Positions 40,901 through 51,330 of a stretch of 64,000 bases of DNA are shown in pieces (position 1 is the stretch's first letter; every line of letters begins with the position of its first letter). The notes below the pieces were generated by a model, which worked only from the letters and a program-made list of their open reading frames with translations, had not been told where the DNA came from and ran no database searches. A program made the position numbers and the translations under genes. The stretch is from Apostichopus japonicus (lineage: Eukaryota; Echinodermata; Holothuroidea; Aspidochirotida; Stichopodidae), in assembly GCF_037975245.1 (NCBI RefSeq), contig NC_092564.1:11195984-11259983 (forward strand), in the 5' to 3' direction.

Positions 40901-43900
40901 TTTTAATTTTGTGTTGGCCAGTGATAGGATTAGGTTTGTAGTGTCCTCATCTGACTAGGAAGTCCAAAGATACGTAGGCAATTCCTCCTAGAGTATTGTT
41001 CCAGGGCAATTTGGTTATTTTGGAGGTCCCGGCATGCTAGTGAAAGTTCTTCCATAGATGATTTTACTTGGAGAAACTCAGCTTCCCTTTTCTCAAGGTT
41101 TTGTTCGAGATCAAAGATTTTTGCCTCCTGTTTTTCCTGTTCTTCCGGTATTTTGGATAATTGCTCTGTCGATGCAGTTTGCCAGCATTGTATCGAAATC
41201 GGAGCTATCGAATAACTCCTTCGATACATCTTTCATGATATCCTTGGCTTCACGTACAGACTTGGGTTTACCGGATTGTCGATTGTGTCTACTTCGTAAC
41301 ATAGTGGAATCGGTACTACCTCTATTAACGTTGGTCGGATGAAAGGCCGTCAAAGTTTGGGTGCAACTGGAAGGGACCAAGTTAAATCAAATAAAGTAAA
41401 AAGAAATTTTATTTTGACAAGAAAAACTCAATTTGAAAAATAATTGGAGAGAGTTATCAGTGAAATAGATGTTGACTTAAATAACATATTAATCGCAGTG
41501 CACTAATGACAGATATAAAGCCGGATTCATTGTTTGGTGTTTGCATGAAGCTAAAAGAACATTCTGTGACACCAATTGTAACGGAGAGACAACAAAACCA
41601 TTGTAATCTAAACTGATTACGATACCTAAATGTTACGTATTTGGCTTTCTATGTGAAAACGATTCCATAGAACAAGTCTGTGAGAAATGGCTGATTGCTA
41701 CTTGCAGTGCAGTAGGGTGCGCGACCTTAACTTTGACATTCTGCCGCATTCCATATCTGTGCTTTTGTGTAAATTATGCTACTATATGACACAGTTGCAT
41801 ATCCAGGAAGATGGGTAGCTCTGTTACTTAAATGAATAATACTGAATCAGAGACAGACCATTATCATTAGCAGTGAATTGATCAAATCATGTTTTTGATC
41901 ATTTGAATGTATGTATTCATGATTTCAGTTTTATATGAAACATTTGCATGAAAAGATAGGAAATAGGAAATATTTTCCAAGCCTCTGATATCTCATGCAA
42001 AGATAATGTTAATCAAATGTGGAAGATATGACAAGGCAACTATAGTCTTTTTTTTTTCATTGTTTTTTTTATAAGTTTTGTTTTGGTTCCATATTATCTG
42101 AAATTGAAAGCATAAATTGTCATAAACTGCAAGTAAGATAATGCACCATTGGTTTGTAAATACTCTTGCTACAGAATCTGATATCCTACATGGGTTTGAG
42201 GATTTCGGCCACTTTGTCATTTTCGTAATTGCCAAAATGCTAGTTTGGTTCTTTGACCTTTGCCACAGAGACAAAGCACAAGTTCAGAAATTTACCTATG
42301 TGTAATACTTTGAGGGATATATTATTAACACTAACTCTGCATACATGTGTGTTAAGTGTAACGTTCATCTAAATGACAAATATAAACCTTTTGAATGTGC
42401 AGCAAATAATAAGCAATTATCCTAAGAGCTATCGGTAAATAACAGTAGCCGGTTATTTGAAAAAGTGATGGTCTTGTTTCGCAGAACAAAAGGAAATTGG
42501 AACTTACTATCAAATATTAATACTGGTCTCATGTAAGTATCTCTTCAGACATGTTTGACACCACAGTTGTTTCTTTTTTAACCTAGGGAGAGAGAGTTGT
42601 ACTACGAAAAACAAGCCGCAACCAAACGTTTCATCGACGAGTCTTCCATCGCACGGGAGGAATGGAAGCTGAGAGAGAAAGCACGTCTGGAGGAGGAGAA
42701 TCACCAGATACTCAAGTTTGCCCAGATGCAACAAGCAAGAGAGGAGGACCGTATGGAGAACCAGAAACTCAAGGAGGAGCTGAAGACTAAAGTACAGCAA
42801 AATGTAAGTCACAGACAGACAGATGGAATTATTTTAATAGCACTTTGCACATCAATTTAATTTTTTTAGATAAAAAACCAAATAAATCACGACATATAGT
42901 TTTGCCAAACCATATGTTGTGATTTATTTGGTTTTGCCCATACTTAAAAAAGCGGCTATGTACATTTTTGTATTTGTTGAGCTTTTCCATGGTATTTTGA
43001 ATAAGATTTCCCCATGTGATACTTGATAAATTATTCCCTCAACCCTTCGAGAGAATAATAATCACTCAAAATCATTTCAATTTGGTGGGAATTTTGTCAC
43101 TTACATTTGACATTTTACCAAAATGTTTACTATAGATAACCTTCATTTGTTTACAGCGGTAACGCTTCATTTGTTTACACTAGTTAATCTTTGTTTGTTT
43201 CCTATGATTAACAAGTCATCTCTCTACGAAGTATTATTGCAAGAATGATAAACTTTTGCCCATGTTTGACGTTTACTGTGTCATGTCTAAGGGAGTAATT
43301 CAGTGTTCAAAATTTCTGAAGCAGTTTTGAAGGTGCACAAATTGGTTTCGTAAATAAAACAATATGCAATATGTATCATTTTACATGCATAGCAACTTAA
43401 GTATTTGCATTGAAATTTTCCAATGCGATACTGGATAGATAATTCCCTGTGTCTTACAAAAACACATTTGATGATATCCTTCTGTGATATCCGATGTCGT
43501 TACATAAATAAATTTGTTTTCAACTCTAGTAAATATTATGCATCGCAGAATTTGAAGTATCTTTCGAAATGACTTGCTATTTCTACTGATAAGTACTATA
43601 TGGCATTCTCTCACAGTATTTTCATGCCGTTGATTATGTGGGTTACATTTGTGATCTATTACTTAATATATTTATTTAATATGTTTGTTTAATATATTTT
43701 TTTATGAATCTTTCAACTCAGCTGACTGAAGATATCAGGAAGAAGCGAGAGTTTGAGGATGAGATGGAGAGAGTGAGGCAAGAGTTGTACTTGGAAGAAC
43801 AAGAGGAAGCTGAGAGGCAGAAGGAAATGGCCGAGATCGAGAGAAGAATTCGACAGAGGCTAGAGTTACAGCAGACGTACCAGCAACAGCTTCAACTCAA

Positions 43901-45894
43901 AGAGTATCGTCGCCAGGCAGAACTGAAAGAGGAAGAAGAATTTAAGCAACAAGTAAGTAATCTTTCTTTATTAAACTGGAATTACAATGCCTGTCACATT
44001 AGAGCAGTGGCGGGTCACCTTTACCTAGAGGGGGAGGCAAATATTTTAAAACGTAGGCAATTTGGGTGGTAGGCAATTTGACACTTATCTTAAAGAGGGG
44101 AAAAACTATGCCTCATTGTTAGTTGGAACGTGAAGTGAACTAGGGATGCAATTGACAGGGTTGTATAATAACTACTGGAGACACAGTGGTTGGGTATGCA
44201 ACCCAGCTTTCGTCTTTGACATAACTTGAGCTGACAAACTAGTGTCCAGAATACATGAGCCATTTTCTGCCAAATTTTATATGTTACAGAAGAGTTTTTT
44301 GGTTCTCAATGACTGCTTACAGGAAATACGATTATTAAAAACAAAATACGAGTAAAATAAATACTTACACATGAAATGGAAAATGGTGGTTTCATATTTA
44401 TGCAATAAGAATTTGTACACAATTAACGTATAATGGATCCAATACAGCATTGGAATTTGCTTTGTTTCTGTTGTAAATTGAAATGTAATAATCATTTCAT
44501 AAAACCTTAACAGTGCTCAAGAAATAAAACTATAATCATATTCTGCTGCCCATTTCTAGTTCTATTTGTGTTCCTACTGAAGCTAAATGAAATCTCTGTG
44601 TATTAACTTTCCAGATGCTGTCCAAGTTTGCGGAAGACGATCGCATCGAGCAGATGAATGCCCAGAAACGGCGCATGAAGCAGCAGGAGCACAGGAGGGC
44701 AGTAGAACAGCTTATCGATGACCGGCGTGCACAGTTCGCCAACGATCGCGCAAGGGAACTCCAAGAGAGAGAAGAGCAAGAAGCACTCGAACGACTTCGT
44801 CTGCAAATCATCGAAGAGGAACGGAAGAGACTCCTGCAAGAACACGCCTCTAAATTACTTGGTTATCTTCCTAAGGTAAGTGCCCCATTGAATTTGAGTG
44901 AATTTTGTCGCAGGGAAATGCATATGCTATGTTGGTAATGTCTGTGCCTTTTTATCATCCTTTTCAAGGAGCAAACTCTAACCTGTGCAAAAAAAGCGCT
45001 CTCAGGTTATCATTATTTTGTGGTCCCACTGACCAGGTAGAGAGTAGATATGCAGAGAGTAACATTCACTAGGAGATTACTGACTAGTATTTAAATATCA
45101 CTAGAAACATTCATTTATCATTTTCTGGCAAAGTACAAGGATTCTTACAGAGTGATTTAGTCAAAGGGTGGCTTAATTTGAAGCCAACTGTCCCATTGAA
45201 GTCTCAGGCATAAGTCTTTTCAGCAGAATATCTTCCAAGACATGCTCTTACCGGGACATCAGACAGTGAACAGTGTAACTCTAGGTACAATGATTAAGAA
45301 TGGTCAGTCTGTATATACAGACCTACTAAAAGTAGAGGCATGTAACCTAATAGCTGCCTTACTAAACTGAATCTAGTATGCATATTCAACAATTCACAAA
45401 GGGGTAGGTTTCTGTGAAGAAGTAATCTTTTACATTTTGCCCATTGATATCACATCAGAAAAGATCAAATTATGGAATCAAGATTTTGAGGAATGTGATT
45501 AGGTCATAAGCTTCGTAAGGTAGCAACATCCGAAAGAAAATTCATTTCTATGATCAAAAGAATATATTCCTGCCCCATATGTACTGATATGAGTTGCTAA
45601 CCTAAATCTTATATTGATTGATTTATCTATTTATAGATAATAAATCTATTTATACTGCTCATACTGTCAGCACAAGCACTTTAAGCATGACATGAGTTTA
45701 TGAAGGGAAAAAAATCGCAACTGGGTGTGGAGTTGGTTTCTTCTGTCACTGAATATTCATAATTTCAACTCCTCTTATTTGCCATCCAGGGTGTTATTCG
45801 AGACCAGAGCGATCTGGAACTTTTCGATGACGATTTCAAGAAGCGCTACACTGAGAGACAGACGGACTTTTTTGAGGAAGGAGATTGGAAATAA
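34913..45894 (+). CDS. MNS1: Meiosis-specific nuclear structural protein 1, ciliary microtubule protein
   Basis: Coding exons 34913-34915, 36002-36220, 36781-37011, 39782-40011, 42587-42803, 43722-43952, 44615-44875 and 45790-45894 give 498 codons, all with GT-AG junctions and matching phases; vertebrate MNS1 is about 495 residues. MNS1 is an extended coiled-coil protein inside axonemal doublet microtubules, needed for motile cilia, sperm flagella and left-right patterning, with links to outer dynein arm docking. Landmarks are RRNLTHAQQERQ at the N-terminus, LKAGYMNRERAAQIAEKQAA (about 131-150), QEAYEEFLKEKLMIDEIVRK (about 203-222), MLSKFAEDDRIEQMNAQKRR (378-397) and EHASKLLGYLPKG near the end. 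The protein is almost all Glu/Arg/Gln-rich helix. The first exon carries only the initiator Met codon, spliced directly to ACC. Introns contain retroelement fragments. Confidence 0.95.
36288..36379. repeat. Inverted repeat (foldback) in MNS1 intron 2
   Basis: GATTTATGACTGTTTGAAAT followed by TTGCAAATTTG on the left is complementary to CAAATTTGCAAAATTTCC and AACAGTCATAAATC on the right, giving about 30 paired bases with two or three mismatches around a loop of about 25 nt. Confidence 0.8.
37209..37673 (+). other. Unassigned 154-codon open frame in MNS1 intron 3
   Basis: The frame is long for AT-rich noncoding sequence but has no recognisable domain, is hydrophobic/aromatic in a way typical of translated AT-rich DNA, and lies inside an intron on the host strand. 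It is probably a chance frame. Confidence 0.15.
39190..39600 (+). mobile_element. 5'-truncated non-LTR retrotransposon in MNS1 intron 3
   Basis: A 125-codon frame (39206-39583) shows the C-terminal pattern of CR1/Rex-type ORF2 proteins. It has FNSMVLPHITYAVPVWYHFL, then a KFLKYISKIL segment, ADQNHPLHSSLNSML and, just before the stop, KYRIHFFRNSLIYRAA. The last is the place of the usual RTNRYRNSFIPAAI motif. The catalytic part is absent. Short TCTTA-type repeats follow at 39630-39670 and may be the 3' tail. Confidence 0.8.
40374..41390 (-). pseudogene. L1/Tx1-like ORF1 remnant in MNS1 intron 4
   Basis: On the - strand, pieces in different frames follow the order of an L1-type ORF1 protein. 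First is a lysine-rich N-terminal part with KPKSVREAKDIMKDVSKELF, then a coiled coil (KIFDLEQNLEKREAEFLQVK) and ALEQYSRRNCLRIFGLP entering an RRM-like domain. An EDTTNLILSLA...KKDIDRSHTIGQAP segment follows (about 40830-40950), then a C-terminal domain with TKENHKLLKSTTDHPKVTTA. Frameshifts near 41120-41140 and between 40740 and 40930 break the frame. No ORF2 is adjacent, so this is a fragment. Confidence 0.8.
42873..42936. repeat. Near-perfect inverted repeat in MNS1 intron 5
   Basis: AAAACCAAATAAATCACGAC followed by ATAT on the left is complementary to ATATGTTGTGATTTATTTGG plus TTTT on the right, with one or two mismatches and a loop of about 12 nt. A transcript would form a stem of about 25 bp. 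Confidence 0.85.
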
Positions 45895-46266
45895 CCTCTT
45901 AAATCAATTGCACCTCCTCAGACCGTCAGATCAGGTCAACCTTCTGTACCGCTGTTTATTGACAAATTCCATGAGAGAACTCTATTTCCCTTTTGTTAAA
46001 TCATCAAAGTCCATCAGATGTAAGACATTAAACATTAAAAGCGATATTTGACATTTGTACTGAGTAGCTTGTGTCATATCTGTGTATATTCTATTTCTTA
46101 TCGTCCAGTTTGAAATTTGTTGGTCCTTTTTTTTTGTGCTAAAACTTTTAGAAAATTATCAGCTATTATTAAAGTTAAGGAGCACAGTAATTAAAATCAT
46201 CAGTTATTATAAGGAATCCAGTAACATATGGAGTATGAAAATTTAAAGACATGTGCCTAGTAAAGT

Positions 46267-46272
46267 AATAAA
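46267..46272 (+). terminator. Candidate poly(A) signal for MNS1
   Basis: AATAAA 373 nt after the MNS1 stop codon, followed by TA-rich DNA. Confidence 0.45.
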
Positions 46273-46643
46273 TATTGATTAATATTATATTCTACAGACT
46301 ACACCTGGTGTGGAATAAGTGATATCTTATAGATACATATGCTGATGGAGGTTATTGGTAGCACTGATGTAAAAATCTTATTGGTAATGAAAATCTGTTT
46401 GTTGCACAATGTACTTTTGTATGCACCTAAAAAACAAACTTACCAAATATATGCATTTAGAAACACCTGTTACCAATGTATGCATGTAAGAACATCTTCA
46501 CCAAATGTGTGGTGGCTATTTATTAAATGACTCAAGATTAATCTTAAAATTGCTTTGATTCAATGCTGTTATATTGACATTCAGTTTGTAAACAACCTGG
46601 GATACCGTACTCAATTGTAAATTGACTGATGGAACGATGTTAC

Positions 46644-46966
46644 CAATGGCGTAGGAACCGGGGGGGGGCTGGGGGCGCCAGCCCCCCCAGTGAAAAATTT
46701 GGGGGGAGGGCGGAAGTATCATTCCGCCCCCCGCTCCGCAAGTCAGAAAACCACTTTTGCATTTAAGGCCAGGTGAAAATGCAAAATTCTTTACAAAATG
46801 GAGTGGGAGTTGAAGTGTGCTATATTGCACCAAATTGCATCTGAGGCCACCTGGAAATGCAAAATAATTCCAAAGGGGAGGGGGACACCCCCTCCCCTTA
46901 GACCCTCCCCCAGGCTGGCCATCAGTCTTCAGCCCCCCCACTCAAAAGTACCTTCCTATGCCACTG
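46644..46966. mobile_element. Non-autonomous hAT-like element, 323 bp
   Basis: The left end CAATGGCGTAGGAA and right end TTCCTATGCCACTG are inverted repeats with two mismatches. The 8-bp target duplication GATGTTAC is perfect at 46636-46643 and 46967-46974. The interior is rich in G- and C-runs and repeats the phrase CTGGAAATGCAAAA or GTGAAAATGCAAAA in both halves. There is no transposase. Confidence 0.92.
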
Positions 46967-47655
46967 GATGTTACTGTAGTACACCATAACTTGCATAGGC
47001 AAATAAAGATATGTATTATTCCATTAAAATTTGTGGGACACAAAAGTTTATGTTTGACAGCAAACAGTTCTTTTCTTGCAACTTGAACTGACGAATGGTT
47101 GAATCCAGATATATCTCTGAGTTAGATTGAACAGGATCAATCAATCAATGTCATGAGCTCTATGAATACTAATTCCATAATCCTGCTCTCTGTTACTTTG
47201 AGATTAACCAAAGATGTAGATGTTGTACTATGTATGATATCGAAACTGGGGGGGGGGGTGGGTGGGTTTCGGGAACGTCACATGTCACATTTTGTTGACA
47301 TTTAAATATTAGCTACTGCCTAAACCTGAGTTTGGTACAGGTAAGTAGTGGTAACATTTAGCATGCTATGCACTGCTATTTTGGTAGTAATTGTCCGGTC
47401 CATGGACCACTTCCTTCCAAGAAGTCCTGGAATTGGCTTGGCTGTTTTTGTTTCAATCAATTCCAGTAGTAAAGACTTTACTAATAACAGTCGGTGTTAT
47501 GATCAGACACTGTCTTGATAAGATTACTTTCGTTTCTATTCAGATTGATATATTTTTTCCTTCCATTTATGAGGCCTTTCCTCCGCCCACCAAGTCAGAA
47601 TGTGCCTAAATAGATGCTTACTTCATTAAATCTCATCGTCTCAAGCGTTTTCATT

Positions 47656-48026
47656 CAGTGGCTTAGCGTCCATACAGTCAGGGGGCGGATGCCCCCCTAA
47701 CGGACTCAAATGGACTGCTGGCGCCCTTTTCAGCTCTTTTTACTTATTCGCGATTATTGACTTTTTTATTGCGGTCTCATCTACCGATTGACATTTGTCA
47801 CATTTTGTTGGTGTAATATGGTGAAGACACCTATTTATTCTTCGTTTATCTGCAAATTAGCCAGGCCCGGTAAGGGTAATTTCCGGCGATCTAGGGAGTA
47901 TCTTTACTCAAAAAATTTCTGTACGCTACGCGTCAACCTGTGGTGGCGCTCCGCTTAGATAGTGTCGAAAGCGCCCCTACAGACCATTCTCGCCCCTCCT
48001 GACCAATACCCCTAGCTCCGCCACTG
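47656..48026. mobile_element. Non-autonomous hAT-like element, 371 bp
   Basis: The left end CAGTGGCTTAGCGTC and right end CTAGCTCCGCCACTG are inverted. The flanking octamers TTTTCATT and ATTTTATT agree at 6 of 8 positions, consistent with an aged 8-bp target duplication. The interior AAATTTCTGTACGCTACGCG followed by GTGGTGGCGCTCCGCT matches the interior of the 23316-23957 element. Confidence 0.85.
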
Positions 48027-49820
48027 ATTTTATTCCCAGCTCAGCTGAAAGCGTTCAGCGTGACAGTGTTTTCACTTTGAAGGAATTTCCCGGAAGACGA
48101 AAATAGCGGGAAACTTTTCGGTACTAACAACGGGCGGTTCGTATACACCCTACAGTAAATTAGGGCTAACTACCGTTGAAATCAGTCCATTCCGAGAAAT
48201 ATTCACCGGATTTCAGGGGGAAGGGCGATAAGAGGAAAGGAAATGACGCCGTTATCCCACACATGTGTTATATTTTTCGCACTAGCAAATTGATAAACTG
48301 CTAAGAAAAGTATTGCCAATCCAAACAATGTTCTCCAATTTGAAACTTAGCTGAGCTTCTGCAGCGTTTTTGCACTTGTTTTGACTGCTGTTGTCACAAT
48401 GTGTTCCTGTGCACATCTTGGGCAGTTCTATGGACGTGAGTTGACCTTTGGAAAGATTTTATTGAGGTGACAAATTCTTAGGTCGAGAGGATACTCTAGA
48501 AAATTTAAAAGTAACTGGATTTCCAAAACTGAGCCATCTCTCGCAATTCAAGTAGATAAGTAATTGCAGTCAAGTTATCTGACCAGCTTCTCAAAGTGAT
48601 AACACTGACTACAGAGGTCTATTGTTGGAGGGGAATGAGGTGATAGGGTGGGGGGGGGGGTGGAAAGATCCTTCAACAGTTCTGCAATGTTTAACCGCGA
48701 CATTAATCAGGCAAACCATCAATTTCAGTGTTCTAAGAAACGTCAGATCAATATTTTGAGAAGTACTTCTTAGGTTCCCATTCCTACAAAAAAATTAGGG
48801 GACGGCATTGGCCATGGCTACCCACAATCATGGAAGATTCCTATAACGATGAAAATGTGAGTGTTATTTCGTTAACCACTTTTAAAATACCCCGACCGGC
48901 ATGTAAGGGGAGCTTTCATCGATTCTTTGGTCATTTACTTCTGATGTGCAACCAGGGCCTAAAGTGCACTTTGATATTTGATTTCGCGTCTCAGCGCAAC
49001 TCAGTTTACTAGTAATTCCCCCACCACCTACACCCTAATTAAGAGAAGTCCTACATATTTAGCTCTCTCTTTTTCCTTCTGAAAGCCGAATTCAAAGTGG
49101 AAAACGCGATAGCTTACTACTTTTAATAATATCTAGAACGTACAATGGTGTAACACCCTCACACTGCAGTGTAACATGTCTGCATGTACACACTTAGTGG
49201 GAATTCACTTGGTCGTATTGATTCTACAAACCGAATTTTTAAGGGCAAGATGTAAGCTATCGAAAGCAAAAAGACTTTGGATACCCGTGACACAGGATAT
49301 GGAACCATTCGCCATGTAATTGTAGAAGATATAGTGCTGTAGGAAACCATGACAGATTGTGATCGGGCGCCCCATTCTAACATGCCTCACAGCCGGTTCG
49401 TTTTTAACAAAGACAAAACATGAAAGGCTGCAAAAACGAAATCGATTTCTTGAAATCGTTTTAATATTTTATTCAGTGCCTATGTTGTTAATAGAGCCGT
49501 ATTGAAAAGTGTTATAGTTATATTTTTATCGATGGAACACAAATTTCTCTCCTTATGTAATCAGTTTACCCTATACGGCCTACCAGCACCCCACCCTCAC
49601 CCCACCTGCACCTTCTTCAATAGACACACACGTGTTAAGTATAAACTTGAACCTCCAATGCATCGTTTTAACAACAGCTTGTTTGTTCACAGAATATTCT
49701 GTGGTCACCAAATGCATCATCATGTTTATCTACAAAATAAGCCTACTATAAATATAAACATCGGGGCGGAATATATTACCGCTATTCAGGCTGTACCTCG
49801 GCAACACTATGTAACTATAC
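48027..49820. other. Intergenic, no gene supported
   Basis: Only G-tracts at about 48650-48660 and short frames without context. Confidence 0.5.
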
Positions 49821-49821
49821 C

Positions 49822-49827
49822 TTTATT
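49822..49827 (-). terminator. Candidate poly(A) signal for the fucosyltransferase
   Basis: TTTATT on the + strand, i.e. AATAAA on the - strand, about 180 nt after the stop codon of the - strand gene. Confidence 0.45.
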
Positions 49828-50007
49828 GGACGAAATTGTTTTCAAGAGAACAATCAATAAATAGATCATTTTGAGTGAATATGGGGAAAAGGGGCTCATT
49901 CAGGCATCCATACAGATATAGACTATAGGACCTAGCGTAAGTCACGTGATGTCATTCACATTCAGGCTGATCTGCTAGTACCTGGTCCATGTGGCACCAT
50001 TACGTAA

Positions 50008-51330
50008 TTACTGTGAAGACTGTTTCTCCTGCATTGTTAAACGGTCGTAAATATGTTGGTAAGGATAGAAATAGTATGATTGCAACCAGCGATGCGTTCC
50101 ACAGACTTTACAAGAACGAAACCACGACTGGCCGTACGGATCAAATCCTTTTGTTTTCACAGGGCGTCTTCTGTGAACATAATCCAAAAGTTGACATGCA
50201 TGCTTGTCAGATTCCCAGACGGATTTATAGATTTTATGAGTTTGAACGTAGCCGTGGTTCTTCCATTCGAAATAACTCCGATAGAGAGATATGTTGGAAG
50301 CTACAGTATTGATATAATCTGCCAGGTCTTTAACTGAATTAAAGTCATCGGCATGAATAAAGGAATGAGGCGGGGCGACCCTTTCATAGTCTTCTCTGCT
50401 TGTTCCCATCACTACTGGTATTGCTTCATATTTCATTAAAGGTTCCCAAAACTTTTCGGTGATGTATTCATCGCAGCATGAATTCTCCAACGATAAGTAG
50501 AACATGTACGACCTGAAAGTGCTGAAACACCGCTTATCAAATTCATCACACCGCAAAGGGCCACATTTACCGTAGATGTCTACTGGTAAGAACCGCGATA
50601 AATCGTGAACAAAGCCAGTTCTATTCCACGTGCGTAACGGACAGTGGCTTGCTACCCAAACGATTAAATTCTCCTTATCGGTTAATTCTTTTGCACGGAA
50701 GGGCACGTTGACTGGATGCTCAAACGGTGTGAATGTACCGTAAGGAATCGGTAATTCTGAATCGGATCGAAAAGTACTCGACAAATTGAATTGGATATAT
50801 CTCATATAGAGGGGTGGCCAGACTGGTATGACATTAATTGCTGCCTCTGCTGTAGACATTAGCCATAACTGTCGAGTGGATCTCTGTTCCTGGAGTTCTT
50901 GCCAATATTCGTACCGTTCAAATCCTTTACCGTAGGTAAACATAACCACATCTGCATTCTTACACGCAGTGACGTTAAATCGAGCATTTCTGAAAATGAT
51001 TGAGTTATTCCACGTCGGGCAGTATACCTTACGAGGTAGCAGAGGAATCCGGTTATCGCGAATTGTAAATATCGCTACATCGACATCGCCAGCATTAACC
51101 TCTGTTATCTCGTTACTTAAATCTCCATATTGGACGGAATTCTTAACACGTTGTCTCAAACTAATCGCCAAATCTTTCGATTTATTATCCAGGTTGTACA
51201 TTAAATTTATTTCTTTGAAATGAAACAAAAACGATAGGAGAAAGAAACAAACTAGTAGGAATGTCTTGAGAGCAGAATCAACACATTTCTGAGCAATTCG
51301 ATGACAACATAATCCTTCCCGGAATTCCAT
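50008..51330 (-). CDS. Alpha-(1,3)-fucosyltransferase, GT10 family, intronless
   Basis: This 440-residue intact frame encodes a Golgi type II membrane enzyme that transfers fucose from GDP-fucose to N-acetylglucosamine-containing glycans. A short cytosolic tail precedes a membrane anchor at about 21-38, then a stem and a GT10 catalytic domain. Visible landmarks are IVWVASHC (223-230), FVHDLSRFLPVDIYGKCG (240-257), the signature FYLSLENSCCDEYITEKFWE (277-296), IPVVMGTSREDYERVAPPHS (304-323) and a C-terminal CKVC (407-410). There are five N-glycosylation sequons, at residues 108, 119, 182, 236 and 346. An in-frame TAA two codons upstream fixes the start. Lack of introns is common in this family. 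Which FUT subfamily or linkage it serves cannot be told by eye. Confidence 0.95.
   Translation of the reverse strand: MEFREGLCCHRIAQKCVDSALKTFLLVCFFLLSFLFHFKEINLMYNLDNKSKDLAISLRQRVKNSVQYGDLSNEITEVNAGDVDVAIFTIRDNRIPLLPRKVYCPTWNNSIIFRNARFNVTACKNADVVMFTYGKGFERYEYWQELQEQRSTRQLWLMSTAEAAINVIPVWPPLYMRYIQFNLSSTFRSDSELPIPYGTFTPFEHPVNVPFRAKELTDKENLIVWVASHCPLRTWNRTGFVHDLSRFLPVDIYGKCGPLRCDEFDKRCFSTFRSYMFYLSLENSCCDEYITEKFWEPLMKYEAIPVVMGTSREDYERVAPPHSFIHADDFNSVKDLADYINTVASNISLYRSYFEWKNHGYVQTHKIYKSVWESDKHACQLLDYVHRRRPVKTKGFDPYGQSWFRSCKVCGTHRWLQSYYFYPYQHIYDRLTMQEKQSSQ

Noticed and set aside
44536-44845. Serine/cysteine/leucine-rich frames on the - strand
   Set aside because: They are antisense shadows of MNS1 exon 7, whose Glu/Arg-rich coding produces them.
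49989-51223. Open frames on the + strand across 50-51 kb
   Set aside because: They are antisense shadows of the fucosyltransferase.
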